Counted from the stretch's first letter, positions 32,796-42,135 are shown. The stretch is DNA of 64,000 nt from Amycolatopsis sp. 2-15 (GCF_030285625.1 NZ_CP127294.1:6108001-6172000), one strand, 5' to 3'. Program-made: numbers and translations. The notes: a model not told the origin generated them from the sequence alone.

Positions 32796-34309
32796 GCGAG
32801 GTGACGGCCGAGCTCGAGAAGGCCGAAGAGGTCGCGCTGGCGGGCGGCGACGCGAGCCGCTGGCCGAACAAGCTCCCGGTGCGGGAACGGATCGCGCTGC
32901 TGCTCGACCCGGGCAGCTGGGTCGAGGACGGCCTGCTCGCCGACGCGTCGGGCGACGGGCTGCCCGCCGACGGCGTGCTCACCGGTGTCGGCACGGTCGA
33001 GGGCCGGCCGGTCGCCGTGATCGCGCACGACTTCTCGGTGAAGGCCGGCTCGTGGGGCGAGCTGACGTGTGAGAAGCAGGTGCGCATCCTGGAGCGCGCC
33101 GACCGGGACCTGCTGCCGGTGTTCTACCTCGTGGACTCCGCGGGCGGGCGCCTGACCGACCAGCTCGGGTTCTTCTCCGGGCGGCGCGGGGCGTCGCGGA
33201 TCTTCCAGCTGCAGGTGAAGCTTTCCGGGCGGGTGCCGCAGATCTGCTGCCTGCACGGGCCTTCGGCCGCGGGCGGCGCGTACATGCCGGCGTTCACCGA
33301 CTGGGTGGGCATGGTCGCGGGCAACGCGTCGATGTACCTGGCCTCGCCGCGCGTCGCGGAGAAGGTGACCGGCGAGCGCACCACGCTGGAGGAAATGGGC
33401 GGCGCGACCATGCACGCCACCGTTTCCGGCTGCGGCGACGAGGTCTTCGACGAGGACTGGCAGGTGATCGCGGCGGCGCGGCTGCTGCTGTCGTACCTGC
33501 CCGACGACTGGCGCTCGGCTCCCGCGCGCGCCGAGGCCGTGGCGCCGGAGATCCCGGACTGGCCCGAGGGCCTGATCCCGGAGGACCCCAACACGGCCTA
33601 CGACGTGCGCGACGTGATCCTGCGGCTGGTGGACGCCGGGAGCTTCTTCGAGATCAAGTCCGCGTGGGCCGAGGAGATGGTGACGGGGTTCGCGCGCCTG
33701 GGCGGGCAGACCGTCGGGTTCGTCGCGAACCAGCCGTCGGTGCGCAGCGGCGCGATCTTCGTGGACTCGGCCGACAAGGCGGCGCGGTTCATCTCGATGT
33801 GCGACGCGTACAACGTGCCGCTGGTGTTCCTGCAGGACGTGCCGGGCTTCATGGTCGGCGTCGCGGTGGAGCGGCAGGGGATCATCCGGCACGGCGCGAA
33901 GATGGTCGCGGCCATGGCGAGTGCCGAGGTGCCGAAGTTCAGCGTGGTGCTGCGCAAGGCCTACGCGGCCGGCTTTTACGCGATGTGCGCGCCGGGCTTC
34001 GAGCCGCGCGCCACCATCGCGCTGCCGACCGCGACGATCGGCACCATGTCGCCCGAGGCGTCGGCGAACGCGGTGTACGCCAACAAGATCGCGGCGATCG
34101 AGGACCCGGCCGAGCGTGAGGCGTTCGTGCAGGCGCGCGTGGCCGAGCAGGCGGCGGACTTCACGCTGCTGCGGCTGGCCGGTGAGCTGCACGTCGACAC
34201 GGTGGTGAAGCCGGCGGCACTGCGAGCCGAGCTGCTGGGCCGGCTGCGTGCGGCGCAGAGCTGGGAACGTTCGGGCCACCGTCGTCATCACCTGATCAGC
34301 CCGGTGTGA
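32792..34309 (+). CDS. Acyl-CoA carboxylase, carboxyltransferase (beta) subunit
   Basis: 505 residues, normal for AccD/PccB/MccB-type subunits. N-terminal carboxyltransferase half: CEKQVRILERADRDLLPVFY, HGPSAAGGAYMPAF, PRVAEKVTGERTTLEEMGGA; C-terminal half: FVDSADKAARFISMCDAYNV, LVFLQDVPGFMVGVAVERQG and LPTATIGTMSPEASANAVYA. It transfers CO2 from biotin to an acyl-CoA and pairs with the alpha subunit encoded at 36060. Similar to AccD1-like subunits of branched acyl catabolism. ATG overlaps the previous gene. Confidence 0.92.
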   Translation: MSEVTAELEKAEEVALAGGDASRWPNKLPVRERIALLLDPGSWVEDGLLADASGDGLPADGVLTGVGTVEGRPVAVIAHDFSVKAGSWGELTCEKQVRILERADRDLLPVFYLVDSAGGRLTDQLGFFSGRRGASRIFQLQVKLSGRVPQICCLHGPSAAGGAYMPAFTDWVGMVAGNASMYLASPRVAEKVTGERTTLEEMGGATMHATVSGCGDEVFDEDWQVIAAARLLLSYLPDDWRSAPARAEAVAPEIPDWPEGLIPEDPNTAYDVRDVILRLVDAGSFFEIKSAWAEEMVTGFARLGGQTVGFVANQPSVRSGAIFVDSADKAARFISMCDAYNVPLVFLQDVPGFMVGVAVERQGIIRHGAKMVAAMASAEVPKFSVVLRKAYAAGFYAMCAPGFEPRATIALPTATIGTMSPEASANAVYANKIAAIEDPAEREAFVQARVAEQAADFTLLRLAGELHVDTVVKPAALRAELLGRLRAAQSWERSGHRRHHLISPV

Positions 34310-34319
34310 GGGAGCTTTG

Positions 34320-35144
34320 ATGTCGGAGGGACTGGTGCCCCGCAGCCTGCTGTTCATGCCGGGCTCGAAAGCCTCGATGATCGCCAAGATCCCGGCGATC
34401 GCGCCCGACGCGGCCGTGGTCGACCTCGAGGACGCCGTGCCTGCCGCGCAGAAGGCCGAAGCGCGGGCGACGACTGTGACCGCGCTGGCGGACTTCGACG
34501 CCGGGCCGGCCACGACGGTGCTGGTGCGGGTCAACCCGATCACCTCGCCGTGGTTCGCGGACGACCTGGCCGCGGTGGCTTCGCTGAGCGGTGTCGGCGT
34601 GGTGCTGCCCAAGTACGAGCGGCGCGAGGAGATCGACGCGGTCCGCGCGCGGGTCGGCGCGGACGTGCCGGTGATCGCCGGGATGGAAACCGTGCGCGGC
34701 GTGGCCTTCTGCCGCGAACTGCTGCGCGCGGGTGTCGACTCCGTCTACTTCGGAGCGGAGGACTACATCGCCGACATCGGCGGCGTCCGCACCGCCCGGG
34801 GTGACGAGGTCTTGTACGCCCGCAGCGAGGTGCAGCTGGCCGCCCACCTGTGCGCCGTGTCCACCGTGGACCAGGCCGTCGTGTCCATTCGCGACGACGA
34901 CCGCTTCCGCGCCGACGCCCAGCAGGGCCGCGCGATCGGCTACACCGGCAAGATCTGCGTGCACCCGCGTCAGGTCGAGCTGGCGCACGAGGTCTTCACC
35001 CCCGCCCCGGAGGAGATCGCCCACGCGCGCGCCGTTCTGGCCGCCGCCGACTCCGGCGTCGCCGTCGTGGACGGCGAGATGGTCGACGACGTCCACGTCC
35101 GCATGGCGCGCACCGTACTGGCGCGCGTGCCGGGGGAGAGCTGA
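34320..35144 (+). CDS. HpcH/HpaI (CitE-like) CoA-ester lyase
   Basis: 274 residues. RSLLFMPGSKASMIAKIP, AVVDLEDAVPAAQKAEAR (metal-binding Asp/Glu), ETVRGVAFCRELL, YFGAEDYIADIGGVR and GYTGKICVHPRQVELAHEVF are hallmarks of malyl/beta-methylmalyl/HMG-CoA lyase-like members of the CitE superfamily. It splits a 3-hydroxyacyl-CoA into acetyl-CoA (or propionyl-CoA) and a 2-oxo or keto acid. Together with an acyl-CoA carboxylase and MaoC proteins it matches the gene set of the mycobacterial accA1-accD1-citE operon for leucine degradation. ATG 34320 is preferred over the TTG at 34317. Confidence 0.9.
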   Translation: MSEGLVPRSLLFMPGSKASMIAKIPAIAPDAAVVDLEDAVPAAQKAEARATTVTALADFDAGPATTVLVRVNPITSPWFADDLAAVASLSGVGVVLPKYERREEIDAVRARVGADVPVIAGMETVRGVAFCRELLRAGVDSVYFGAEDYIADIGGVRTARGDEVLYARSEVQLAAHLCAVSTVDQAVVSIRDDDRFRADAQQGRAIGYTGKICVHPRQVELAHEVFTPAPEEIAHARAVLAAADSGVAVVDGEMVDDVHVRMARTVLARVPGES

Positions 35145-36067
35145 TGCGCGTCGGGCTGATGTTTCCGCCCGGGGCGGATGCGGCGGAGATCCCGGGAGTC
35201 GCGCGGCGGGCGGAGGAGGCCGGGTTCGACTTCTTCTGTTGTGGCGAGCACGTGTTCTTCCACGGGCCGATCACCAACGCGTTCGTCGGGCTGGCCGCGG
35301 CGGCGGGGGCGACCGAGCGGATCGGGCTGCTGAGCGCGCTGACGATCCTGCCGGTGTACCCGGCGGCGCTGGCGGCGAAGCTCGTCGCGACGTTGGCGAC
35401 TGTGTCGCGCGGGCGGTTCGAGCTGGGTGTCGGCGTGGGTGGGGAGCATCCGCCGGAGTTCCAGGCCGTCGGAGTGCCGCTCGCGGAGCGCGGGCGCCGG
35501 ACCGACGAGGCCCTGGAGGTGCTGCAGCGGCTGCTCGCCGGGGGACGGGTGACCTTCCGCGGCGAGTTCACCACGATCGAGGACCAGGAGCTGCAGCCCG
35601 TGCCCGACCACCGGCCGCCGGTGTGGGTGGGCGGCCGGCGGCGGGCGGCGATGCGCCGGGCCGCGCGCTACGGTGACGGGTGGCTGCCCTACCTGGTCAC
35701 GCCCCGGCAGTTCGCCGACAGTCTCGAGCAGGTGCGGGAGCTGGCCGGCGAGAACGGCCGCCGGCCGCAAGACGTGCGCGGCGGCGTGTACCTGTGGTCC
35801 ACTGTGGACACTGATGGTGACCGGGCCCGCCGCGAGGCGGTGTCGTCCGTGAGCGAGCTGTACAGCCAGGATTTCGAGGGCTACGCCGACCGCTACCTGC
35901 TGTTCGGCACGCCGGCGCGCGTGCGTGAGCGGCTCGCGGAGTACGCCGAAGCGGGTGCGGAGAGCGTGATCTTCGCCCCGGCGTGCGCCGATCACGACCG
36001 CGCGATCGACTTGTTCGCCGCCGAGGTCCTCCCGGGGATCCGGGAGAGGGGAGTTTCCCGTGTCTGA
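35144..36067 (+). CDS. Luciferase-like (LLM class) flavin/F420-dependent oxidoreductase
   Basis: 307 residues. TIM-barrel LLM features: [12 protein letters not shown] at the start, [66 protein letters not shown]. Actinobacterial LLM enzymes often use F420. Within this operon it probably oxidises or hydroxylates an acyl-CoA or acid ahead of carboxylation, which is inference. ATG overlaps the lyase stop (ATG within CTGATG). Confidence 0.85.
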   Translation: MRVGLMFPPGADAAEIPGVARRAEEAGFDFFCCGEHVFFHGPITNAFVGLAAAAGATERIGLLSALTILPVYPAALAAKLVATLATVSRGRFELGVGVGGEHPPEFQAVGVPLAERGRRTDEALEVLQRLLAGGRVTFRGEFTTIEDQELQPVPDHRPPVWVGGRRRAAMRRAARYGDGWLPYLVTPRQFADSLEQVRELAGENGRRPQDVRGGVYLWSTVDTDGDRARREAVSSVSELYSQDFEGYADRYLLFGTPARVRERLAEYAEAGAESVIFAPACADHDRAIDLFAAEVLPGIRERGVSRV

Positions 36068-37799
36068 GTTCCAGAAGGTGCTGGTCGCGAATCGGGGTGA
36101 GATCGCGGTCCGTGTGATCCGCGCCGCGCGCGACGCCGGGCTGGCCTCGGTCGCCGTCTACGCCGATCCGGACGCCCGGGCACCGCACACCCGGCTCGCC
36201 GACGAGGCCTACGCGCTGCACGGCAGCACGGCCGCCGAGTCCTATTTGGACATCGACAAGATCCTCGACGTCGCCAAGGTCAGCGGCGCCGACGCCGTGC
36301 ACCCCGGCTACGGATTCCTCTCGGAGAACGCCGAGTTCGCCCAGGCCGTGCTCGACGCCGGTCTGGTGTGGATCGGCCCGGGCCCGCAGGCGATCCGCGA
36401 CCTCGGTGACAAGGTGACCGCGCGCAAGATCGCCCGGTCCGTCGGTGCGCCGCTGGTGCCGGGCACGGAGGAGCCGGTGGCGTCGGCCCACGAGGTCGTG
36501 GCGTTCGCGCGCGAGCACGGGCTGCCGGTGGCGATCAAGGCGGCGTTCGGCGGCGGGGGCCGCGGGCTCAAGGTCGCGCGCACGCTCGAAGAGATCCCCG
36601 AGCTGTTCGACTCCGCCACGCGCGAAGCCGTCGCGGCGTTCGGCCGTGGTGAGTGCTTCGTCGAGCGTTACCTCGACCACCCGCGGCACGTGGAAGCCCA
36701 GGTGCTCGCCGACGCGCACGGCACGGTCGTCGTGGCCGGCACGCGCGACTGTTCCCTGCAGCGCCGCCACCAGAAGCTCGTCGAGGAAGCCCCGGCTCCC
36801 TTCCTGAGCGCCGAGCAGCGCGAGCTGATCCACTCGTCGGCCAAGCAGATCTGCTCGGCGGCGGGATACCTCGGCGCGGGCACCGTCGAATACCTCGTGG
36901 GCACCGACGGCACGATCTCGTTCCTCGAGGTCAACACCCGCCTGCAGGTGGAGCACCCCGTGACCGAGGAGACGACCGGCCTCGATCTCGTGCTGGAGCA
37001 GTTCCGCATCGCCCGCGGCGAGCGCCTGACCATGACCGATCCCGAACCGCGCGGGCACGCGTTCGAGTTCCGCATCAACGGCGAGGACCCGGGCCGCGGC
37101 TTCCTCCCGATGCCCGGCACGGTCGTCCGCTTCGACGTGCCCGAAGGGCCCGGCATCCGGCTGGACTCCGGTGTCGAGGCCGGCAGCGTCGTCGGTGGAC
37201 AGTTCGACTCCATGCTGGCCAAGCTGATCGTCTCCGGGCCCGACCGCGCGACGGCGCTGGCGCGCAGCCGCCGGGCACTGGCCGAGCTGGTGGTGGAGGG
37301 CCTCGCGACCGTGGTGCCGTTCCACCGCGCCGTGGTGCGCGACCCGGCGTTCACGGCCGAGGACGGGTTCACCGTCCACACGCGCTGGATCGAGGAGGAC
37401 TTCGCCAACACCCTGCCCGAGTATTCCGCCGAGCCTGCCGACGACGGCAAGGTGTCGATCTCCGTCGGCGGCCGCGCCCTGCGGGTTTCGTTGCCCGGTC
37501 TGTCCGAAGTGGGCAACCGGGCCGACGAGATCCGCGCGGCTTCCGCGGCCGTGGCGCTCGGTCCCCGCGCGACGGCCGTGTCCGGCGACGCGGTGACGAC
37601 GCCGATGCAGGGCACGGTCGTGAAGCTCGCCGTGGCCGAGGGCGTTACCGTCGAGGCCGGAGACCTCATCGCCGTGGTGGAGGCGATGAAGATGGAGAAC
37701 CCGGTGAAGGCGCACAAATCCGGTGTGGTCACGGGGCTCGCGGTCGCGGTCGGCGACAGCCGCGCCCAGGGCGAAGTGCTCTGCGAGATCGCCGGGTAG
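36060..37799 (+). CDS. Acyl-CoA carboxylase alpha subunit (biotin carboxylase + BCCP)
   Basis: 579 residues: biotin carboxylase domain ([20 protein letters not shown] at the start, ATP grasp [49 protein letters not shown]) and a short C-terminal biotin carrier with the biotin lysine in [10 protein letters not shown] (Lys544). It carboxylates biotin and partners with the carboxyltransferase at 32792. No long MCC/PCC connecting domain is seen, as in the short actinobacterial AccA form. GTG overlaps the previous stop by eight bases. Confidence 0.93.
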   Translation: MSEFQKVLVANRGEIAVRVIRAARDAGLASVAVYADPDARAPHTRLADEAYALHGSTAAESYLDIDKILDVAKVSGADAVHPGYGFLSENAEFAQAVLDAGLVWIGPGPQAIRDLGDKVTARKIARSVGAPLVPGTEEPVASAHEVVAFAREHGLPVAIKAAFGGGGRGLKVARTLEEIPELFDSATREAVAAFGRGECFVERYLDHPRHVEAQVLADAHGTVVVAGTRDCSLQRRHQKLVEEAPAPFLSAEQRELIHSSAKQICSAAGYLGAGTVEYLVGTDGTISFLEVNTRLQVEHPVTEETTGLDLVLEQFRIARGERLTMTDPEPRGHAFEFRINGEDPGRGFLPMPGTVVRFDVPEGPGIRLDSGVEAGSVVGGQFDSMLAKLIVSGPDRATALARSRRALAELVVEGLATVVPFHRAVVRDPAFTAEDGFTVHTRWIEEDFANTLPEYSAEPADDGKVSISVGGRALRVSLPGLSEVGNRADEIRAASAAVALGPRATAVSGDAVTTPMQGTVVKLAVAEGVTVEAGDLIAVVEAMKMENPVKAHKSGVVTGLAVAVGDSRAQGEVLCEIAG

Positions 37800-37842
37800 G
37801 GTCCACAGCGGACTTTCCGGTGACTCGACAGGGAGCAGGCTC

Positions 37843-38622
37843 GTGGATCTCGGAATCGCCGGCCGCACGGCCGTGGTGTGCGCGTCGACCCAGGGCCTCG
37901 GGCGGGCCTGCGCGGTGGAGCTCGCCCGGGCGGGCTGCACCGTCGTCGTCAACGGGCGCTCGGAGGGCACGACGCGCGCCGCGGCCGCGGAGCTCGCGGC
38001 GGAAACCGGCGCCACCGTGGTGCCCGTGGCGGGCGACCTCGGCGACCACGCTGTGCAGGACGCCCTGCTCGCGGCCGCGGGAGGAGTCGACATCCTGGTG
38101 AACAACAACGGCGGCCCGCCGTTCCGCGACTTCCGCGAGGTCGACGAAGACGCGCTGTTCGCCGGCGTGCGCGCCAACATGGCCGCGCCGATCCGGCTGG
38201 TGCAGCAGGTCGTCGACGGCATGGTGGAGCGCCGGTTCGGCCGGATCGTGAACATCACGTCCGGCTCGGTCAAGATGCCGCTCGCCGGCCTCGACCTCTC
38301 CAGCGGCGCGCGGGCGGGCCTCACCGGGTTCCTCGCCGGCGTCGCCCGGTCCGTGGCGCACGCCAACGTGACGATCAACTTCCTGCTGCCCGGCTCGTTC
38401 GACACCCGACGCCTGCGTTCAGGTCAGGAAGCGGCGGCCGCGAACGCGGGGGTGACGCCGGAGGTCGTCGCGGACGGGCAGCGCGCGTCGATCCCCGCCG
38501 GCCGGTTCGGGGAGCCCGCGGAGTTCGGCGCGGCCTGCGCCTACCTGTGCTCGGCGCAGGCCGGGTTCGTCACCGGCCAGAGCCTGCTCATCGACGGCGG
38601 GGCGTACCCGGGCGTGCTCTGA
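37843..38622 (+). CDS. Short-chain dehydrogenase/reductase with altered active site
   Basis: 259 residues. Rossmann start AVVCASTQGLGRACAVEL, DILVNNNGGPPFRD, then VNITSGSVKMPLAGLDL-SSGARAGLTGFLAGVARS where a normal SDR would have YxxxK. Here the position reads SSGAR, so the catalytic Tyr and Lys are missing; the catalytic Ser (ITSGS) is kept. C-terminus SLLIDGGAYPGVL is normal. Members with S-x-x-x-R at this place exist in Actinobacteria, but their reaction is unclear. Last gene of the CoA operon, 43 bp after the carboxylase. GTG after GGGAG. Confidence 0.85.
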   Translation: MDLGIAGRTAVVCASTQGLGRACAVELARAGCTVVVNGRSEGTTRAAAAELAAETGATVVPVAGDLGDHAVQDALLAAAGGVDILVNNNGGPPFRDFREVDEDALFAGVRANMAAPIRLVQQVVDGMVERRFGRIVNITSGSVKMPLAGLDLSSGARAGLTGFLAGVARSVAHANVTINFLLPGSFDTRRLRSGQEAAAANAGVTPEVVADGQRASIPAGRFGEPAEFGAACAYLCSAQAGFVTGQSLLIDGGAYPGVL

Positions 38623-38640
38623 CGCCCGGGCCACCGCGCG

Positions 38641-40017
38641 TCAGCCGACCCAGACCGTCTTGAGGTTGCAGAACTCCCGGATACCGTGCGACGACAGCTC
38701 GCGGCCGTAACCCGAGCGCTTCACCCCGCCGAACGGCAGCTCCGGGTACGACACCGTCATGCCGTTGATGAACACCTGCCCGGCGTCGAGGTCGTCGATG
38801 AACCGCTCGATCTCTTCGGCGTCCTCGGTCCAGGCGTTGGACCCGAGGCCGAACGACGTCGCGTTGGCGATCTCCAGCGCCTCGTCGAGGTCCGTCACGC
38901 GGTAGAGCGAGGCGACCGGGCCGAACACCTCTTCGGTGAAGATGCGCATCTCACGCGTGATGTCGGTGATCACCGTCGGCGGGTAGAACCAGCCCCGACC
39001 GTCCGGCCGCTGCCCGCCGCACAGCACGGTGGCGCCCGCGGAAACGGCCTCGTCCACCAGTTCCTCGACGTCGGCGCGGCCCTGTTCCGTGGCCAGCGGC
39101 CCGACCTTGGTGTTGTCGTCGAACGGATCGCCCACGGTCAGCGCGCGCATCCGCTCCACGAACTTCCGGGCGAATTCGTCGTAGACGTCGGTGTGTACGA
39201 TGAAGCGCTTGGCCGCGATGCACGACTGGCCGTTGTTCTGCGTCCGCGCCGTCACGGCGGTCTCGGCCGCGCGGTCGAGGTCGGCCGAGGGCATGACCAC
39301 GAACGGGTCGCTGCCGCCCAGCTCCAGCACGGTGTGCTTCACCTCGTCACCGCAGATCGCGGCCACCGAACGCCCGGCCGGCTCGCTGCCGGTGAGCGTG
39401 GCGGCGGCGACGCGCGCGTCGCGCAGGATCGGCTCCACCTGGCGCGAGGAGACCAGCAGCGTCTGGAAGCAGCCTTCTTCGAATCCGCCGCGGCGGAACA
39501 CGTCTTCGAGGTACAGGGCGCACTGCGGCACGTTGGACGCGTGCTTGAGCAGCCCGACGTTGCCCGCCATCAGCGCGGGCGCGGCGAAGCGCATCACCTG
39601 CCACAGCGGGAAGTTCCACGGCATCACGGCCAACACCACCCCGAGCGGCTGGTAGCGGCCGAGCGCCCGCGACGCGCCGACCACCGATGGGTCCGGCAGC
39701 GGCTCGTCGGCAAGGAACTCTTCGGCGTGATCGGCGTAGTAGCGCATGCCCTTGGCCGATTTCAGCGCCTCCGCGCGGGCCGAGGCGAGTGTCTTGCCCA
39801 TCTCGGTCGTCATCATCCGCGCGACGTCGTCGGCCTCCTTCTCCAGGAGGTCGGCGGTGGCGTGCAGCAGCGCGGCGCGCTCGGCGAACGTGGTGCGCCG
39901 GTAGGTCTGCCACCGGTCGTGCGCGATCCCGATCCGGTCCCGGACCTCGGCCTCGGTCAGCTCGGTGAACGTCTTGACCGTCTCCCCGGTCGCGGGGTTG
40001 ATGGTGGCGATCGCCAT
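38641..40017 (-). CDS. gabD1: NADP-type succinate-semialdehyde dehydrogenase
   Basis: 458 residues, the length of actinobacterial GabD1. It starts [20 protein letters not shown] as GabD1 proteins do. Aldehyde dehydrogenase landmarks: [20 protein letters not shown] (catalytic Glu), [12 protein letters not shown] (catalytic Cys), [13 protein letters not shown]. It oxidises succinate semialdehyde to succinate. Start ATG at 40017. It is convergent with the CoA operon (18 bp gap) and so separately expressed. Specificity is inferred from the N-terminus and size. Confidence 0.85.
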   Translation of the reverse strand: MAIATINPATGETVKTFTELTEAEVRDRIGIAHDRWQTYRRTTFAERAALLHATADLLEKEADDVARMMTTEMGKTLASARAEALKSAKGMRYYADHAEEFLADEPLPDPSVVGASRALGRYQPLGVVLAVMPWNFPLWQVMRFAAPALMAGNVGLLKHASNVPQCALYLEDVFRRGGFEEGCFQTLLVSSRQVEPILRDARVAAATLTGSEPAGRSVAAICGDEVKHTVLELGGSDPFVVMPSADLDRAAETAVTARTQNNGQSCIAAKRFIVHTDVYDEFARKFVERMRALTVGDPFDDNTKVGPLATEQGRADVEELVDEAVSAGATVLCGGQRPDGRGWFYPPTVITDITREMRIFTEEVFGPVASLYRVTDLDEALEIANATSFGLGSNAWTEDAEEIERFIDDLDAGQVFINGMTVSYPELPFGGVKRSGYGRELSSHGIREFCNLKTVWVG

Positions 40018-40097
40018 GGGCAGAGCCGTCCCTTCTCCTCGTCGCGGTGCGGCCGCGCGGGCCGTCCCCAGCACGAGCCTAGGTCTTCCCGGCCCGT

Positions 40098-40152
40098 GCG
40101 GCAGGCAAACCAGCGGCAGGCAAACCAGCGGCAGGCAAACCAGCGGCAGGCA
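40098..40152 (+). repeat. 15-bp tandem repeat upstream of gabD1
   Basis: GCGGCAGGCAAACCA repeated three times perfectly (40098-40142) plus a ten-base partial copy. It sits 81-135 bp before the gabD1 start, within its promoter region. A VNTR-like tract; spacing to the promoter could vary between strains. Confidence 0.9.
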
Positions 40153-40163
40153 TCGCTGCAGCA

Positions 40164-40199
40164 CGAAGCCCCCAGGCTCGTGAGTCCCTGGGGGCTTCG
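40164..40199 (-). terminator. Strong hairpin downstream of the XRE gene
   Basis: Perfect 13-bp stem CGAAGCCCCCAGG / CCTGGGGGCTTCG with a 10-nt loop, 76 bp past the end of the minus-strand XRE gene. Nearly the same stem sequence is found at 42323-42359 on the other side of this island. Confidence 0.7.
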
Positions 40200-40274
40200 G
40201 CTCAGCCCGCCCGAGGCGGGAGTGGGAACCCGGCCGCCGCGCCTGGTCGGGGTCAGAACGCGGTGTCCGGGAGA

Positions 40275-40901
40275 TCATTCGTCGGGAAGGTGGTCTTCGT
40301 CGTCGCCGGTTTCGGGGTTGCCGTCGTAGATCACTGAGCCGTCGTCACGCATCCATTTGCCCATCGCCGTCACCTCCAGCGGCGCGGCGACGTGGAATTG
40401 CACGGTGTAGCCGTAGAAGCGGGCGTAGAGCAGGACGTTGGTGAAGGCCGCGTCGGCTGCTCCGGGGTGGTTTTCCAAGCGCCACAGGGTGAGTGGGCTG
40501 ATGCCGAGGGTTTCGGCGACCTCGCCGCGGGTCAGCCCGGCTTTCCGGCGCAGGGTGTGCAGGTGCCCGACGAGCTGCCACAGCTCGGACATCGCCTGGG
40601 CGTCTCCGGGGTTGTCGCCGTGGGGCATGCGCTCGCGCCAGGGCGGGCGGCGTTGTCCGGGGTCGTCTTCGACCAGGACCACGTGCAGGCGGTAGCCGAG
40701 CCGGCGGGCGTAGGCGTCGAGGATCGGCAGGGTCCGGCTGGTGCGGGCCCGCGTCCGGAACGAGTGGATGTTCCCGGCGAGCACGCCGAGGATCCGGCCC
40801 GCTTCCCGCAGGGAGAGACCCTCGGCGAGGCGGATCTCCTCCAGCCGCGCGGCGACGACGTCGAGTTGATCGAGGGCCGACCGCTGGACCAACGCGGTCA
40901 T
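40275..40901 (-). CDS. Protein with two XRE-type helix-turn-helix domains
   Basis: 208 residues. First HTH at about 15-70 (RLAEGLSLREAGRILGV, then GNIHSFRTRARTSRTLPILD), second at about 110-165 (LRRKAGLTRGEVAETLGISP-LTLWRLENHPG). Each is followed by a similar strand motif: YARRLGYRLHVVLV and YARFYGYTVQFHVA. So the protein is an internal duplication of one HTH-strand unit. The C-terminal tail is acidic (GNPETGDDEDHLPDE). Role unknown; likely a DNA-binding regulator. Start overlaps the upstream small gene by four bases. Confidence 0.8.
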   Translation of the reverse strand: MTALVQRSALDQLDVVAARLEEIRLAEGLSLREAGRILGVLAGNIHSFRTRARTSRTLPILDAYARRLGYRLHVVLVEDDPGQRRPPWRERMPHGDNPGDAQAMSELWQLVGHLHTLRRKAGLTRGEVAETLGISPLTLWRLENHPGAADAAFTNVLLYARFYGYTVQFHVAAPLEVTAMGKWMRDDGSVIYDGNPETGDDEDHLPDE

Positions 40902-41176
40902 CGTGCCTGCCGGAAGCAGGCGCGGCAGTCGCGTGCCTTGTCACGGTCGTCGCCGAGTTCCTGCGACAGCTCGGAGCGGAACGCCCACCGCGTGGGAATG
41001 ACGACGCCGTCCCGCGTGCAGCCGGGGCTGAAGGTGTCCTGTTCCCGGTCTTCCAGCTGAGCGCGCAGGTACCGGTGGTTGCGGGTGTCTCCCGCCCAGA
41101 AATGCACGGCGAACAGGCCGCGCTCGATCATCGCCGGTGATAGCTCGCCGGCCACCTCATCGGACGCTATTGTCAT
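40898..41176 (-). CDS. Small hypothetical protein beside XRE genes
   Basis: 92 residues. No family recognised. Two closely spaced Cys near the end (DCRACFRQAR) and one in PGCTRDG; RNHRYLRAQLEDREQD is a polar helix. Translationally coupled to the two-HTH gene downstream (ATGA overlap) and divergent from the DUF5753-XRE gene, with the 37-bp palindrome between. Probably part of the same regulatory island. Confidence 0.6.
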   Translation of the reverse strand: MTIASDEVAGELSPAMIERGLFAVHFWAGDTRNHRYLRAQLEDREQDTFSPGCTRDGVVIPTRWAFRSELSQELGDDRDKARDCRACFRQAR

Positions 41177-41229
41177 CGCTCACCCTCCCCGAACACGTCA
41201 TGTGTGCACGGGACTACACCTTGAGGTAG

Positions 41230-41266
41230 GTGAGGCGAGAGTGCAACATTTACACTCTCGCCTCAC
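41230..41266. promoter_or_regulatory. Perfect 14-bp-arm palindrome before the XRE gene
   Basis: Arms GTGAGGCGAGAGTG and CACTCTCGCCTCAC flank a 9-nt AT-rich spacer (CAACATTTA). It ends four bases before the AAAGGAG ribosome site of the gene at 41278 and lies 54 bp from the divergent start at 41176. Either the XRE operator for both directions or an mRNA hairpin masking translation. Confidence 0.85.
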
Positions 41267-41277
41267 TCGAAAGGAGC

Positions 41278-42132
41278 ATGATCGTGCCCAACCCGCCTTC
41301 CCTTCGCCGTCGGCGCCTGGTGTCGGCGCTTCGCCGGCTGCGCACCGAAGCGGGGCTGACCATTGTGGACGCTGCCGAGGCGGCGGGATTCTCCGAAGCC
41401 AAGCTCAGCCGGATCGAAACGCTGCGGCACATGGTCAACGGCGACGACACCTACCGGCTCGCCCAGGTCTACGGGGCGGACCAGCAGACCACGGATGCGC
41501 TCGTGCAGCTCGCGCGAAGCTCCAAGCAGCGCGGGTGGTGGGCCGCTTACTCCGATGATGCGCTCGGCAGGCTGACCGATTACATCGAAATGCAGGCCGA
41601 TGCGGTGCGCATCCGCGAGTTCGAGGAAGGCATCGTGCCGGGTGCGCTCCAGACCCGTGGATACACCGAAGCCGTTCTGCGCCTCGGCCTTCCGGACGCG
41701 AGTGAGGAGACGATCCAGCAGCGGCTCAAGGTCCGAACCGAACTCCAGGAGAGTGCCCGGTCCCGAGACCTGCGGATGTGGGTGATCCTCGACGAGATGG
41801 CGCTGCGGCGCCCCGTCGGCGGTCGCGGCGTGATGGCGGACCAGCTGGCTGCGCTGATCTCGGCCGCCAACTCGCCCGGCATCCGCGTGCAGGTACTCCC
41901 GACCGACATGAGCGGCCACCCGGCGATGGGGACGCCCTTCACGCTGCTCGATCTTGCCGACCGGGCTACGTATGTCTACCTCGACACCCTCGCCGGTGGC
42001 TCGTACCTGGAGGAGACTCGCGACGTGGACCGGTACGAGTCGGCCTGGGAGGCGCTCCAGGCGACAGCGTTGAGCTTCGAGGATTCGACTAGCCTGATGG
42101 AGACCATCCGAACCGAGCACCAAGGCGGGTAG
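41278..42132 (+). CDS. XRE family regulator with DUF5753 domain
   Basis: 284 residues. N-terminal HTH LVSALRRLRTEAGLTIVDAA-EAAGFSEAKLSRIETLRHMV; the C-terminal DUF5753 region starts YIEMQADAVRIREFEEGIVPG and includes LQTRGYTEAVLRLGLP and VLPTDMSGHPAMGTPFTLLDL. This family is abundant in Streptomyces and relatives and is typically paired with a small DUF397 protein, as here (next gene, 3 bp downstream). WhiJ/AbaA-orf-type pairs act in development and secondary metabolism. Strong AAAGGAG site. Confidence 0.92.
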   Translation: MIVPNPPSLRRRRLVSALRRLRTEAGLTIVDAAEAAGFSEAKLSRIETLRHMVNGDDTYRLAQVYGADQQTTDALVQLARSSKQRGWWAAYSDDALGRLTDYIEMQADAVRIREFEEGIVPGALQTRGYTEAVLRLGLPDASEETIQQRLKVRTELQESARSRDLRMWVILDEMALRRPVGGRGVMADQLAALISAANSPGIRVQVLPTDMSGHPAMGTPFTLLDLADRATYVYLDTLAGGSYLEETRDVDRYESAWEALQATALSFEDSTSLMETIRTEHQGG

Positions 42133-42135
42133 AAC

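Noticed and set aside
35697..38405. A 902-codon minus-strand open frame over the biotin carboxylase gene
   Set aside because: Shadow frame; the plus strand has all biotin carboxylase and carrier motifs.
29443..38622. Polyketide or non-ribosomal biosynthetic cluster
   Set aside because: No ketosynthase, acyl carrier or condensation domain is present; all enzymes act on free CoA esters.
40098..40152. CRISPR-like direct repeats
   Set aside because: 15-bp units are directly adjacent with no spacers; this is a simple tandem repeat.
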